DNA of 38,946 bases from Colimorpha_A sp045533115 (GTDB taxonomy: Bacteria > Bacillota > Clostridia > Oscillospirales > CAG-272). Of this stretch, positions 23,961 to 32,754 are shown piece after piece (positions within the stretch are counted from its first letter, which is position 1; the number at the start of each line of letters is the position of its first letter). Made by a program: the position numbers and the translations under genes. The stretch spans positions 1-38,946 of the forward strand of contig JAZSHF010000048.1 of NCBI GenBank assembly GCA_045533115.1, in the 5' to 3' direction. The notes beneath the pieces are model-generated. The model was not told where the DNA came from, searched no databases, and worked only from the letters and a program-made list of their open reading frames with translations.

Positions 23961-24759
23961 ATTTAATGTTAAAAAGACGCGCGGCGTTGTTATAGAAAAT
24001 ATCCTGTCGCTCTTCTTCCGTCAGGTCGATCTTCAAAAATCTCTCGACCTCCTCGGTAGGATCCCACATAGGATAATCGGTTCCGAAAAGCACTCGGTTT
24101 ACTCCGTACTCTCTTATAAGCTTCCCCGCCGTCTCCGTAGAGATCGCATAAAGCGATGAGGAGCAGTCAACGTAGAAGTTATTATACCCCTTGAGCTTCT
24201 TCGTCGCTTCCTCCCAAATCGACCATCCGCCGAAATGAGCACCTATAAACGTAAGGTTCTTATAAATATCAAGAATCGGTACGATCCTGTTCGGATTCGA
24301 GTAGTCGAAGCGGTTATCTCCCGTATGAACGAGGAGAGGCAATCGACCCTCGCACAGCTCGTAAATTTTGAGCATACGGTAGTCGTCAAGCTTGAAGCGC
24401 TGAATATCGGGATGAAGCTTAACGCCTTTTAGTCCAAGTTCAATTACTTCATTTACGTCGGATTCTATATCCTCGCTGTCGGGATGAAGAGTGCCAAGAC
24501 CGGTAAATCTTCCGTTGCTCTCGGCAACAGATGCTGCTATAAAGTGGTTTATACTTGAAACCTGCTTAGGTGTCGTCGCTACAGACTGAACGATAAAATG
24601 ATCGATCCCCGCCTTGCTTCCGTGTTCAAGGAGAGTCGCGGTCTTTCCGTCCATGTGCATCTGGATATCGTAAAATGCACCGGTGCTATCCGACGCTTTC
24701 TGCGCTATCTTATCGGGGTATATGTGACAGTGCGCGTCAATAATTTTGTATTTATCCAT
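23959..24759 (-). CDS. Amidohydrolase family (Amidohydro_2) TIM-barrel metal-dependent hydrolase
   Basis: The 266-residue protein has the amidohydrolase-2 signature residues: IDAHCHIYP (HxH), KGVKLHPDIQ, LVHTGDN, GAHFGGW and FGTDYPMWDP near the C-terminus. These would hold one divalent metal. Relatives include aromatic acid decarboxylases and various lactonases or deaminases; the substrate is not predictable here. It is the last gene of the minus-strand run after lysS, with a weak ribosome binding site (CAGG). Confidence 0.82.
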   Translation of the reverse strand: MDKYKIIDAHCHIYPDKIAQKASDSTGAFYDIQMHMDGKTATLLEHGSKAGIDHFIVQSVATTPKQVSSINHFIAASVAESNGRFTGLGTLHPDSEDIESDVNEVIELGLKGVKLHPDIQRFKLDDYRMLKIYELCEGRLPLLVHTGDNRFDYSNPNRIVPILDIYKNLTFIGAHFGGWSIWEEATKKLKGYNNFYVDCSSSLYAISTETAGKLIREYGVNRVLFGTDYPMWDPTEEVERFLKIDLTEEERQDIFYNNAARLFNIK

Positions 24760-24793
24760 GGATATTTGCCTGATTATTTATATGGGTTAGGTT

Positions 24794-26287
24794 TTAGTCG
24801 ATAGGCTTCATTGTTGGGAACAAAAGCACGTCGCGGATAGATGCGCTGTCGGTAAGGAGCATAACCATACGGTCAATACCGTAGCCGATGCCGCCCGTGG
24901 GGGGCATACCGAGCTCGAGGGCATAAAGGAAGTCCTCGTCGGTAGTATTTGCTTCCTCGTCGCCCTGTGCAAGCAATGCTTCCTGTGCCTTAAAGCGCTC
25001 GCGCTGATCGATAGGATCGTTAAGCTCGGAATAAGCGTTACACATTTCCCAGCCGTTCATAAACATCTCGAAACGCTCAACGTACTCGGGATTCTCGGGC
25101 TTCTTCTTAGTAAGGGGAGAAATTTCAATAGGATGATCCATAACGAAGGTCGGCTGAATAAGGTGCTCTTCTACAAACTCTTCAAAGAAGAGGTTGAGAA
25201 TATCGCCCTTAAGGTGGCGTTCCTCGTACTCAACGTGATGCTCCTTGGCTACTGCGCGAGCTTCATCGAGCGTCTTGATCTCATTAAAATCAACGCCGGA
25301 ATACTTTTTAACCGCGTCAACCATTGTTGTGCGCTCAAAGGGCTTGCCGAGATCCATTTCGACGCCGTTGTAGGTGATCGTCGTTGTACCGAGGACCTCT
25401 TTAGCTACGTGGCGGAACATATTCTCGGTCAGGTCCATCATACCGTGATAATCGGTATACGCCTGATAGAGCTCCATAAGCGTAAACTCGGGGTTATGAC
25501 GTGTATCAAGTCCCTCGTTACGGAAAACTCTGCCTATCTCATAGACCTTCTCAAGACCGCCGACGATAAGCCGCTTTAAGTAAAGCTCAAGAGAGATGCG
25601 GAGCTTGACGTCGATATCAAGGGCGTTAAAATGCGTATCGAAAGGCCTTGCAGCCGCACCGCCCGCGTTACTTACGAGCATAGGAGTTTCAACCTCCATA
25701 AATCCCTGACCATCGAGGTAACGGCGGATAGCGTTGATTATCTTTGAACGATTGATAAAGGTCTTTTTAGCTTCCTCGTTCATAATGAGGTCGATATAAC
25801 GCTGACGATAGCGCATATCGGTATTTGTAAGCCCGTGGAACTTCTCAGGAAGTATCTGAAGGCTCTTTGATAGAAGTGTAACGGACGTTGCGTGGATAGA
25901 GGTCTCACCTGTTTTCGTCTTGAAAACCGTTCCCTTGATACCGACAACGTCGCCGATATCGAGCTTCTTAAATGAAGCATACTCTTCTTCGCCGAGGTCG
26001 TCGCGGGTAACGTAGGACTGTATGTTTCCGCTTAGGTCTTGAAGGTTGCAGAAGGACGCCTTACCCATAATTCTTTTCGACATCATTCTGCCTGCAACAG
26101 AGACCTCCTTACCCTCGTGGGCATCGAAGTCTGACTTGATATCCGCGGCGTGATGCGTCTGATCGTACTTAGTAATTACGAAAGGGTCCTTTCCCTGCGC
26201 CTGAAGATCGGCGAGCTTTTCGCGTCTAACCTTGAGAAGCTGACCTATATCCTGCTCTTGCTGATTATTCTGTCTTTGATTATCCAT
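24794..26287 (-). CDS. lysS: Lysyl-tRNA synthetase, class II
   Basis: The 497-residue enzyme has an N-terminal OB-fold anticodon-binding domain (VSVAGRMMSKRIMGKASF) and a class II core. Motif 2 is KVYEIGRVFRNEG...HNPEFTLME; motif 3 is GIGYGIDRMVMLL. ETPMLVSNAGGAAARPF and MDHPIEISPL confirm LysRS. It lies behind greA on the minus strand, the order often seen in Firmicutes. No T-box-like leader is visible in the 25-base gap. Confidence 0.97.
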   Translation of the reverse strand: MDNQRQNNQQEQDIGQLLKVRREKLADLQAQGKDPFVITKYDQTHHAADIKSDFDAHEGKEVSVAGRMMSKRIMGKASFCNLQDLSGNIQSYVTRDDLGEEEYASFKKLDIGDVVGIKGTVFKTKTGETSIHATSVTLLSKSLQILPEKFHGLTNTDMRYRQRYIDLIMNEEAKKTFINRSKIINAIRRYLDGQGFMEVETPMLVSNAGGAAARPFDTHFNALDIDVKLRISLELYLKRLIVGGLEKVYEIGRVFRNEGLDTRHNPEFTLMELYQAYTDYHGMMDLTENMFRHVAKEVLGTTTITYNGVEMDLGKPFERTTMVDAVKKYSGVDFNEIKTLDEARAVAKEHHVEYEERHLKGDILNLFFEEFVEEHLIQPTFVMDHPIEISPLTKKKPENPEYVERFEMFMNGWEMCNAYSELNDPIDQRERFKAQEALLAQGDEEANTTDEDFLYALELGMPPTGGIGYGIDRMVMLLTDSASIRDVLLFPTMKPID

Positions 26288-26312
26288 TGTATTTACCTGC
26301 CTTAAGGTATTA

Positions 26313-26786
26313 TTACTTCATTATCTCTTTGATCTCAAGCTTGATAATTCCGCCGGGAGTATGAACGTCCACTACGTCACCGACTGCTCTTCCGATAAGC
26401 GCCTCACCGATAGGAGACTGATCGGAGATCTTATTTTCAATCGGATCCGCCTCGGTAGAGCCGACTATCGTATACTCGATGTCCTCTTCGAATTCAACGT
26501 CGTATACAAGCACGCGGTTTCCTACGTTAACCGCATCGGTATTTACCTCGCTGTCTGCGATAACTTTAACGTTCATAAGGCTTTCCTCAAGCTCATTGAT
26601 ACGCGCCTCGGTCTTTGCCTGCTCGTTCTTTGCCTCATCGTATTCGCTGTTCTCGGAAAGGTCACCGAAGGAAAGAGCTACTCTTATCGCCTCAACAACT
26701 TCCTTTCTTTTGGTCGTCTTGAGGTACTCAAGCTCCTCCTGAAGCTTTTTGAGTCCTTCCTCGGTTACAATTATCTGCTTTGCCAT
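26313..26786 (-). CDS. greA: Transcription elongation factor GreA
   Basis: GreA rescues backtracked RNA polymerase by stimulating transcript cleavage. The 157-residue protein has the N-terminal coiled coil (TEEGLKKLQEELEYLK), FGDLSENSEYDEAKNEQ with the acidic tip residues, and the C-terminal FKBP-like domain (ISDQSPIGEALIGR, GDVVDVHTPGG). It sits between the S41 protease and lysS. Confidence 0.97.
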   Translation of the reverse strand: MAKQIIVTEEGLKKLQEELEYLKTTKRKEVVEAIRVALSFGDLSENSEYDEAKNEQAKTEARINELEESLMNVKVIADSEVNTDAVNVGNRVLVYDVEFEEDIEYTIVGSTEADPIENKISDQSPIGEALIGRAVGDVVDVHTPGGIIKLEIKEIMK

Positions 26787-26824
26787 ATTAGTCTTCTCTC
26801 TTTCTTTATCTATAATACTTTATA

Positions 26825-28039
26825 TTATTTATCCGCAAGAACGTTCGCGGCTACCTGGAGCTGATTGTCATCATCGTCGGTCAATTTATAAAATCCGATT
26901 TTCTGAGCTTCCTCGGAAAGATCGACGATGTTATCGGGAACAACGCCTACACCGTCATAATTGACGCCGCACGGCGGATCGTATCTTCCCGTTGTAAACT
27001 TGAATGCTGAACCGTCAGGGAGCAGATACATACTCTGGAACACGCCCTTACCATAGGTCTTATTACCCACAAGAGTCGCGTCGTACTTCCCTTCCTTCGC
27101 GTAATCGCGAAGTGCTGCCGCGAAAAGCTCTGCGGCGCTTGCAGTATTCTCATTTACGAGAACGGTAACGCTTGCGTCAAGGAAGGATTCCTTTGAATCA
27201 AAGGACGTTTCGTTGCCGGAAGCATATTTGATATATGCAAGCTTGCCTTTCGGAAGAATATAGTCAAGCGTTGTAAGAATACTGTTCAACTCACCGCCGC
27301 CGTTATTTCTGACGTCGAAAACAAATTTCGTGCATCCTTTGGACTTAAGGTCCTCGACCGCCGCCTTGAATTCGTTTGGGGTCTCAGCGTTGAACGACGA
27401 TATTCTTATAATACCGATCGCATTATCCTTAGTATAAACTCTGTGCTTTACGGTAACGACTGCAACCGAATCGCGCACGCAGATAAGGTCGCTTTCAACG
27501 CTGTCACGGCTGACCGTGATCCTGACCGAGGATCCCTTCTCGCCCTTAATAAGATCGACCGAGGTATAATACCCAGCCTCGGCAACTCTGGTACCGTCAA
27601 CGGCGACTATAAAGTCGCCTACCAGTATACCGCTTTTTTCGGCAGGAGAATCGGGAATTACGTCGATAACCTCAATAGTATTTGAAACCAAATCAAAAAT
27701 CACGTTTACACCGATTCCGACTGCGTTGCCCTGAAATTCTGCAAGGTATGCCGCATATTCCTCAGAGGACATATACTGACCGTATTTGTCCCCAATTCCC
27801 GAGAGATATCCGCGTATAACCGAATTTTTCAGTTCAGCATCGTCGATGTCTCCGAGATAATTTTCACGAATGACTTGGTCAACGGTAAGCAGAGAGCTTA
27901 GATAGCCGTTTTGCGTCATTAAGTCGTTAATTTCTTTGTTATGCTGAACGTTCATAATTACGAACGTACAGTTGAACGTTACTATCACCGCAACGGCGAC
28001 CGAGACGATAACAGTCAAAAGCGAAAACTTTTTCTTCAT
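26825..28039 (-). CDS. S41 family carboxy-terminal processing protease (CtpA-like)
   Basis: The 404-residue membrane-anchored serine protease has a membrane segment (about residues 8-29), an N-terminal helical part, a PDZ domain (GIGVNVIFDL ... DSPAEKSGILVGDFIVAVDG), and the S41 core. The core has VRNNGGGELNSIL, the nucleophile in NENTASAAELFAAAL and the general-base Lys in KTYGKGVFQ. It acts outside the membrane. It stands directly downstream of the FtsEX-M23 genes. In other bacteria Ctp proteases degrade or control peptidoglycan hydrolases, so control of the M23 enzyme is a reasonable inference. GTGGAG precedes the start. Confidence 0.93.
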   Translation of the reverse strand: MKKKFSLLTVIVSVAVAVIVTFNCTFVIMNVQHNKEINDLMTQNGYLSSLLTVDQVIRENYLGDIDDAELKNSVIRGYLSGIGDKYGQYMSSEEYAAYLAEFQGNAVGIGVNVIFDLVSNTIEVIDVIPDSPAEKSGILVGDFIVAVDGTRVAEAGYYTSVDLIKGEKGSSVRITVSRDSVESDLICVRDSVAVVTVKHRVYTKDNAIGIIRISSFNAETPNEFKAAVEDLKSKGCTKFVFDVRNNGGGELNSILTTLDYILPKGKLAYIKYASGNETSFDSKESFLDASVTVLVNENTASAAELFAAALRDYAKEGKYDATLVGNKTYGKGVFQSMYLLPDGSAFKFTTGRYDPPCGVNYDGVGVVPDNIVDLSEEAQKIGFYKLTDDDDNQLQVAANVLADK

Positions 28040-28066
28040 TTTACTCCACTCTTATTAAATACCCTT

Positions 28067-28088
28067 GCCCAGCCGCATTCGGCTGGGC
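28067..28088. other. GC-rich hairpin between the M23 and S41 genes
   Basis: GCCCAGCC / GGCTGGGC with a 6-base loop lies in the 87-base gap. No T tract follows on the minus strand, so it is more likely an RNA processing or stability element than a full terminator. Confidence 0.45.
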
Positions 28089-28126
28089 ATTGGTTTATTA
28101 TATTCAGTTGTTTGATTAAAAATTCA

Positions 28127-29425
28127 TTACCAGCCGGACGGAGTAAGCTTACCGGTAAGGACCTTGTTCTTTATCGGGTCAACATACTTGCCGTTATGAA
28201 GGATAACGAGCCAGGATTCGGTCTTAGAGCCGTTCTTATGAAGCGGGTCGGTCTTTTCGCCGTTTACGCGGACTTCAAAATGGAGGTGGTATCCTGTTGA
28301 TGATCCGGTAGTTCCGACGTAACCGATAACCTGTCCGCGCTTGACCTTTGCGCCAACGCTTACTGCTCTGCTTGACATATGAGCATAACAGGTAGATATC
28401 TTTCCGCCGTGGTCAATAATAACGTAATTTCCGTAGCTGCTGTTATACTTCGAAGTGATGACAGTGCCATCGTCAGCTGCGTATATCTTGTCACCCGCAA
28501 TATCGCCCGACCCGGGTCCGACAATATCGATTCCCTGATGAATATCTTTTTCACCGAAGACGATTCGCTTTCCGAAGGGCGAGCTTATACGCTTATTTAC
28601 GGGGTCAACAGGCCAGAGAAGCTTCTTATTCAGATCCTCAAGCTGCTGCTCCTGATATTTCTTTATAAGCTCTTCAAGATCCTTGTCAAGCTGTTTTTCA
28701 AGCGCAAGCGCTTCCTTTTGCACCTTTTCAAGCGCTTTCTGATCCTTCTTCAGCTTTGCAAGCTGTGCTTCTGCCTCGTCAAGACTCTTCTGAAGCTCCT
28801 TTTCGGATTCCGCCTGATACGAACCGAGCTGTTGCGTCTGCGACTTTGCGTCAACGAGAGTTGACTTCATTCTGTTAAGCTCGACTATCTCAGCCTCAAG
28901 CTCATCAAGCACCTTTTGCTCGTATGTAATTATCGAGCCGAGGTGATCGATTCTTGTAAGGAAGTCAAGGAGTCCCTCGGAATCGAAGAGTATTTCAAGG
29001 TAACCCTTTGTTCCGTCCTCATAAGAGCGGCAGATTATTTCGAGGAAGTCCTTATACTTTGTCGCTATGCTCTGCTCTCTTTCATATATCTTAGTCTCTG
29101 TCTGATTGATAAGAAGCTCATATTTTGAGATCAGGTCTTGCGTGTCGGATATATTGCTTTTAAGATTGCTTATCTTAAGCTCGATCTGCTCGACTATCTG
29201 GAGGTAATTTTCGATATTACCGGAAAGAGTAGAAAGCTGTTTATTTGCATCCGATATCTTCTTATCGTTCGCCGCGATCTTATCCTCGAGCTTTTTAATG
29301 TCGGCCTCGGTAACGTTTGCCGCATCTGCTACAAAGATATTATACGGCATATACGTTCCGAGTAACGATACAAGGAACGAAAATATAAGAACGGACGAGA
29401 TTATTTTAACGATAGTTCTTTTCAT
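28127..29425 (-). CDS. M23 family murein hydrolase with coiled coil (EnvC/PcsB-like)
   Basis: The 432-residue secreted protein has a signal peptide (about residues 1-36, ending FVADAA), a long two-part coiled coil (about 38-265) and a C-terminal LytM domain. That domain has zinc residues in HQGIDI, and the HLH motif in TGYHLHFEVRVNG. The layout is that of EnvC/PcsB-type proteins, whose coiled coil binds the FtsX extracellular loop and which are activated by FtsEX ATP cycling. Its gene follows ftsX with only a 7-base gap. Unlike E. coli EnvC, the active-site residues are present, so it may itself cut peptidoglycan. Confidence 0.9.
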   Translation of the reverse strand: MKRTIVKIISSVLIFSFLVSLLGTYMPYNIFVADAANVTEADIKKLEDKIAANDKKISDANKQLSTLSGNIENYLQIVEQIELKISNLKSNISDTQDLISKYELLINQTETKIYEREQSIATKYKDFLEIICRSYEDGTKGYLEILFDSEGLLDFLTRIDHLGSIITYEQKVLDELEAEIVELNRMKSTLVDAKSQTQQLGSYQAESEKELQKSLDEAEAQLAKLKKDQKALEKVQKEALALEKQLDKDLEELIKKYQEQQLEDLNKKLLWPVDPVNKRISSPFGKRIVFGEKDIHQGIDIVGPGSGDIAGDKIYAADDGTVITSKYNSSYGNYVIIDHGGKISTCYAHMSSRAVSVGAKVKRGQVIGYVGTTGSSTGYHLHFEVRVNGEKTDPLHKNGSKTESWLVILHNGKYVDPIKNKVLTGKLTPSGW

Positions 29426-29432
29426 AAATTCC

Positions 29433-30851
29433 TCACGCTTTAAGATTTTTTCTTATCGATATCATACTGCCGACAAGTCCCGTAACTACACCGACGATGA
29501 TGCAACCGAAGAAGAGAAGAACGCCTATATCAGAGAAAGGAATAATCTCGATCATATTAAGATCGGCACCGACCATCTTGTGTACATAGCCGTAAGCGTA
29601 CCATTGAACGAGGAATGCAACGATTCCCGAGAAGGCACCGATTATTGCACCCTCAAGCTGGAACGGAAGCGCAATAAACCACTTTGTCGCACCGAGGTAT
29701 CGCATAATTGAAATCTCCTCACTGCGATTCGTAACGGCAAGCTTGATAGTATTTATGATAACGAAAACGCTGACGACGAAAAGAATGACCATAAACCAAG
29801 TAAATATAAGAATTACACCGCTTTTAAGGTTCTCTATCGTCTTTGCAATATCAGCGCGGCAACGAACCTTGTCAACACCCTCTATATTCTCTATCTGAAG
29901 CTGAAGGGCATCAACCTTAGAATTATCAACGTAGGTAACGACAAAAGTATCGGGAAAAGGATTATTACTGTCGGAAAGGAAGGACTGAAGTCCGGGATAA
30001 TCCTTATACTTGTCCATCTGATCCTTCAGCGTTTCCTCTTTGGATACGAAGGATATCCCGCCCTCCGCAACGTTTTCAAGCAGTGCAAGCTGCTTTTCGA
30101 TATAATCAAGCGTCAGCACCGCATCGTCGGGAAGCGGCTCATCTATCACACCGTTCGAATCGTAAGCGAAGGTGTAGCTTGTGAACTCCGGCATCGTGCT
30201 CCAGATCGCGTAGAAGGATATCCTTCCTCCCTTAACGTCGTCCTCACCGATAACGTACTTACCGCCGGTGATAACGCCTGTCGACCCATCTGCAGAAAGA
30301 GACCAGCCCTCAAAGGTAAGGGTAGGATTTGTTGGAACGGGAGCGTCGGCGAGCGTGATCGTCTGACCGACCTCATATTCATTCGTATCGGCCTCCGACG
30401 ACGATTCCACATTTACTCCGCTTAAATTATAGCTTGCGGTAAATTTGTTTTCGCTTGGCATTTTTTCCCAGACAGCGTAAAACGTTATCTGCCCGCCGAT
30501 AGCGTCTGAGGGATTAACCTTATATGTATCTCCCGCTTTATACTGAACATCGCTGCCGCCAAGGACTGTCGTCCAGCCGAGGAATGTATTTCCCTCGGTT
30601 TCAGGACAGTCAGGGAGCGTCTTGGTATCGCCCTCACTATAGCCCGCGTCTGCATAAACGAATACTACTATTTCATTAAGATCGCCGATCGAATTCAGGT
30701 TTCTGTTTATATTTGCGAGAAGCATCGAGAAGCAGCCCGTAACGATAAGACAGGAAAGCAGAACGATAACCGACGCGATAGTCATCATTCTGTTACGCCA
30801 CATTCCCTTCAGCGCCGAGGATATAAAGAACGTCGGTCTATACCTTCTCAT
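29433..30851 (-). CDS. ftsX: FtsX with InlB-type repeat modules inserted in the extracellular loop
   Basis: FtsX is the membrane partner of FtsE and transmits its ATPase cycle to cell-wall hydrolases. Typical features are FISSALKGMWRNRMMTIASV (first membrane segment, about residues 22-46), LNEIVVF at about 58-64, GGISFVSKEETLKDQ after residue 263, and three C-terminal membrane segments (about 335-360, 385-410 and 440-465) with NTIKLAVTNRSEEI. At 472 residues it is about 170 longer than usual. The excess (about residues 68-242) is two modules resembling Listeria-Bacteroides (InlB B) repeats. They end in FLGWTTV...ITFYAVWEK and FEGWSLS...ISFYAIWST, and a partial third start (YTFAYDSNG) follows. 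The 5' end overlaps ftsE by 14 bases. Confidence 0.92.
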   Translation of the reverse strand: MRRYRPTFFISSALKGMWRNRMMTIASVIVLLSCLIVTGCFSMLLANINRNLNSIGDLNEIVVFVYADAGYSEGDTKTLPDCPETEGNTFLGWTTVLGGSDVQYKAGDTYKVNPSDAIGGQITFYAVWEKMPSENKFTASYNLSGVNVESSSEADTNEYEVGQTITLADAPVPTNPTLTFEGWSLSADGSTGVITGGKYVIGEDDVKGGRISFYAIWSTMPEFTSYTFAYDSNGVIDEPLPDDAVLTLDYIEKQLALLENVAEGGISFVSKEETLKDQMDKYKDYPGLQSFLSDSNNPFPDTFVVTYVDNSKVDALQLQIENIEGVDKVRCRADIAKTIENLKSGVILIFTWFMVILFVVSVFVIINTIKLAVTNRSEEISIMRYLGATKWFIALPFQLEGAIIGAFSGIVAFLVQWYAYGYVHKMVGADLNMIEIIPFSDIGVLLFFGCIIVGVVTGLVGSMISIRKNLKA

Positions 30852-31524
30852 TGAACATACCTCCGACTCTATCGCTCGTCACAACGCCGTTTTCGATAGT
30901 AACGACACGCTGATGGAAATAGTCGACCAGCTGTTTTTCATGCGTTACGACGATAACGGTCTTGTTTTTCTTGTTGATCTTAATTAGCAGATTCATAATT
31001 TCAAGACTGCGTCTCGGGTCAATATTGCCCGTAGGCTCGTCTGCAATTATCGTTTTTGCGTTGTTAGCAAGGGCTCTTGCAAGCGCAACTCTTTGCTGTT
31101 CACCACCTGAAAGCTGATTCGGGAAGGATTTTGCCTTATGCTCAAGCCCTACCGTTTTAAGAACCGAGTTGACGGTTCTCTTAATTCTCGCTTTCGATTC
31201 GCCGACTATCTCAAGAGCAAGCGCAACGTTCTCGCGAACGGTCAGGTCAGGAATGAGACGAAAATCCTGAAATACGACACCGATCCTACGTCTGTAATAC
31301 GGTATTTTTCTCTCGGGCATATTAGAGAGCTCAAACTCATCTACGGTAAGTGAGCCGTCTGTAATAGACTCCTCTCGCGTAAGAAGCTTGGTCAAGGTAG
31401 ACTTGCCCGCGCCCGATGATCCGACGATAAAAACGAACTCGCCGTCATTAATCGTAAGATCGACACCGTCAAGAGCAACAGTGCCGTTATCATATACTTT
31501 TTTAACGTTTTTGAATTCAATCAT
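30838..31524 (-). CDS. ftsE: Cell division ATP-binding protein FtsE
   Basis: The 228-residue ABC ATPase shows Walker A GSSGAGKSTLTKLL, the FtsE-typical RRIGVVFQDFRLI Q-loop region, signature LSGGEQQRVALARAL, Walker B TIIADEPTGNID and switch VVTHEK. The ATG at 31524 (MIEFKNVKKVYDNG) matches family starts. An in-frame ATG at 31572 would add 16 atypical residues and overlap a palindrome. No strong ribosome binding site is visible. Together with FtsX it forms the complex that activates the downstream M23 hydrolase. Confidence 0.96.
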   Translation of the reverse strand: MIEFKNVKKVYDNGTVALDGVDLTINDGEFVFIVGSSGAGKSTLTKLLTREESITDGSLTVDEFELSNMPERKIPYYRRRIGVVFQDFRLIPDLTVRENVALALEIVGESKARIKRTVNSVLKTVGLEHKAKSFPNQLSGGEQQRVALARALANNAKTIIADEPTGNIDPRRSLEIMNLLIKINKKNKTVIVVTHEKQLVDYFHQRVVTIENGVVTSDRVGGMFNEKV

Positions 31525-31556
31525 AACGCAAATATCGACTTTCGTGTTTTTGATAA

Positions 31557-31579
31557 GTAAATTATGTGACATAATTTAC
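31557..31579. promoter_or_regulatory. 23-base palindrome upstream of ftsE (operator candidate)
   Basis: GTAAATTATGT, one central G, then ACATAATTTAC: a perfect 11-bp inverted repeat centred about 44 bases upstream of the ftsE start. Its length, symmetry and AT content are those of a dimeric repressor site. The matching regulator is unknown. The adjacent upstream gene encodes a PucR/CdaR-like regulator, which is a candidate only by proximity. Confidence 0.55.
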
Positions 31580-31587
31580 GCAAAAGC

Positions 31588-31618
31588 CGGAGCAGCGGTT
31601 TTATCCGCTCCTCCGAGT
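31588..31618 (-). terminator. Terminator after the PucR-like gene
   Basis: CGGAG-c-AGCGG / CCGCT-c-CTCCG stem with one mismatch and an AT loop. On the minus strand it is followed by GCTTTTG. It separates the regulator from ftsE. Confidence 0.6.
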
Positions 31619-31639
31619 TTTGTTTTAATCAAATGTCTA

Positions 31640-32725
31640 TTAGTATTTAGAGGGCTTAGAGGTAAGATACATCTTTACCATAAGCGCAACCTTAAAGGTT
31701 ATAGCGTGCTCAAACTCGCGCAGATCAAGACCGGTGAGCTTACGAACCTTTTCAAGGCGGTAAACGAGAGTATTTCTGTGAACGAAGAGCTTACGCGACG
31801 TTTCGGAAACGTTAAGGTTATTTTCAAAGAAGCACTGGATCGTCATAAGTGTTTCTCGGTCGAGACTCTCGAGCGAGCCTTTCTTGAACACTTCCTGAAG
31901 GAACATCTCGCAAAGCGTAGTCGGAAGCTGATAAATAAGACGGCCGATACCGAGATTTTCATAGCTTACGATATTCTTTTCGGTATCGAATACCTTACCG
32001 ACCTCAATAGCGACCTGCGCTTCCTTAAAGGAGCGGGCAAGGTCACGAATATTCTCAACAGCTGTACCTATACCGACGGATACCTTGGTATAGAACTCGG
32101 CGCCAAAGGTATCAACGATGCTCTTTGCGAGCTTTTCGATCGACTTCATATCAACAGAGGGCTTTACCTCTTTAACGAGTGCGATATCATTCTCGCCGAC
32201 GCTGATAACGTAATCCTTGTTCTTATCGGGGAACATATTTTGCACCATCTGGTAAGGAGCGATCTCGTTCCTTCCGTGGAACTTGATGAGAAGAACGATA
32301 CGAACAACGTCATTACTGAAATGAAGCTCTTTCGACTTGGGGTATATATCGGTAGGAAGAATATTATCAAGAATTACGTTTTTAATAAAGGACGCCTTAT
32401 CGTACTTGTCGTCGTAAAGCCCCTTGATGCTGCTCAGAGAAACAGCAAGAATAGAAGCAAGTCGCTCCGCCTGCTTGTCCTCGCCCTCAACAAAAACGAC
32501 GAACTCGGCTCTGACTCCGGTATCGAGAGAACGATAGGTATATCCGCCCGTCATAACGGTATCGGACGTATATGAAAGCTCGTCGCGGATTCCCTGACGA
32601 ATACTTCCGATCTTCGTTAAGTCACTGCAGGAGATTATTATTCCATTATTGTCAAGGACACCGATAACGCGGTCAACGGCATCCTTCATCTGATGGATTA
32701 TTCCCTGAAACAAGCGGTTAGACAT
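31640..32725 (-). CDS. PucR/CdaR-like transcriptional regulator
   Basis: The 361-residue protein starts with a sensory region of the diacid-recognition type (about residues 1-120, VDRVIGVLDNNGIIISCSD). A GGDEF-like degenerate domain follows in the middle (about 125-270, VSVGIGTAVENIRDLARSFKEAQVAI). The C-terminal HTH_30 (PucR/CdaR) DNA-binding domain is at about 300-350 (LNVSETSRKLFVHRNTLVYRL then TGLDLREFEHAITFKVAL). GGAGG lies seven bases upstream. CdaR proteins sense sugar diacids such as glycerate or glucarate. No such catabolic genes are here, so its target is unclear. It lies 30 bases downstream of rsmE, possibly co-transcribed. Confidence 0.85.
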   Translation of the reverse strand: MSNRLFQGIIHQMKDAVDRVIGVLDNNGIIISCSDLTKIGSIRQGIRDELSYTSDTVMTGGYTYRSLDTGVRAEFVVFVEGEDKQAERLASILAVSLSSIKGLYDDKYDKASFIKNVILDNILPTDIYPKSKELHFSNDVVRIVLLIKFHGRNEIAPYQMVQNMFPDKNKDYVISVGENDIALVKEVKPSVDMKSIEKLAKSIVDTFGAEFYTKVSVGIGTAVENIRDLARSFKEAQVAIEVGKVFDTEKNIVSYENLGIGRLIYQLPTTLCEMFLQEVFKKGSLESLDRETLMTIQCFFENNLNVSETSRKLFVHRNTLVYRLEKVRKLTGLDLREFEHAITFKVALMVKMYLTSKPSKY

Positions 32726-32754
32726 AATTTGCCCTCCAAAAATTGATAGTAAAC

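Noticed and set aside
31388..32575. Plus-strand open frame of 395 codons opposite the PucR-like gene
   Set aside because: It crosses the regulator terminator, the ftsE palindrome region and the 5' end of ftsE, and its translation matches no family. The minus-strand frame has clear HTH_30 motifs.
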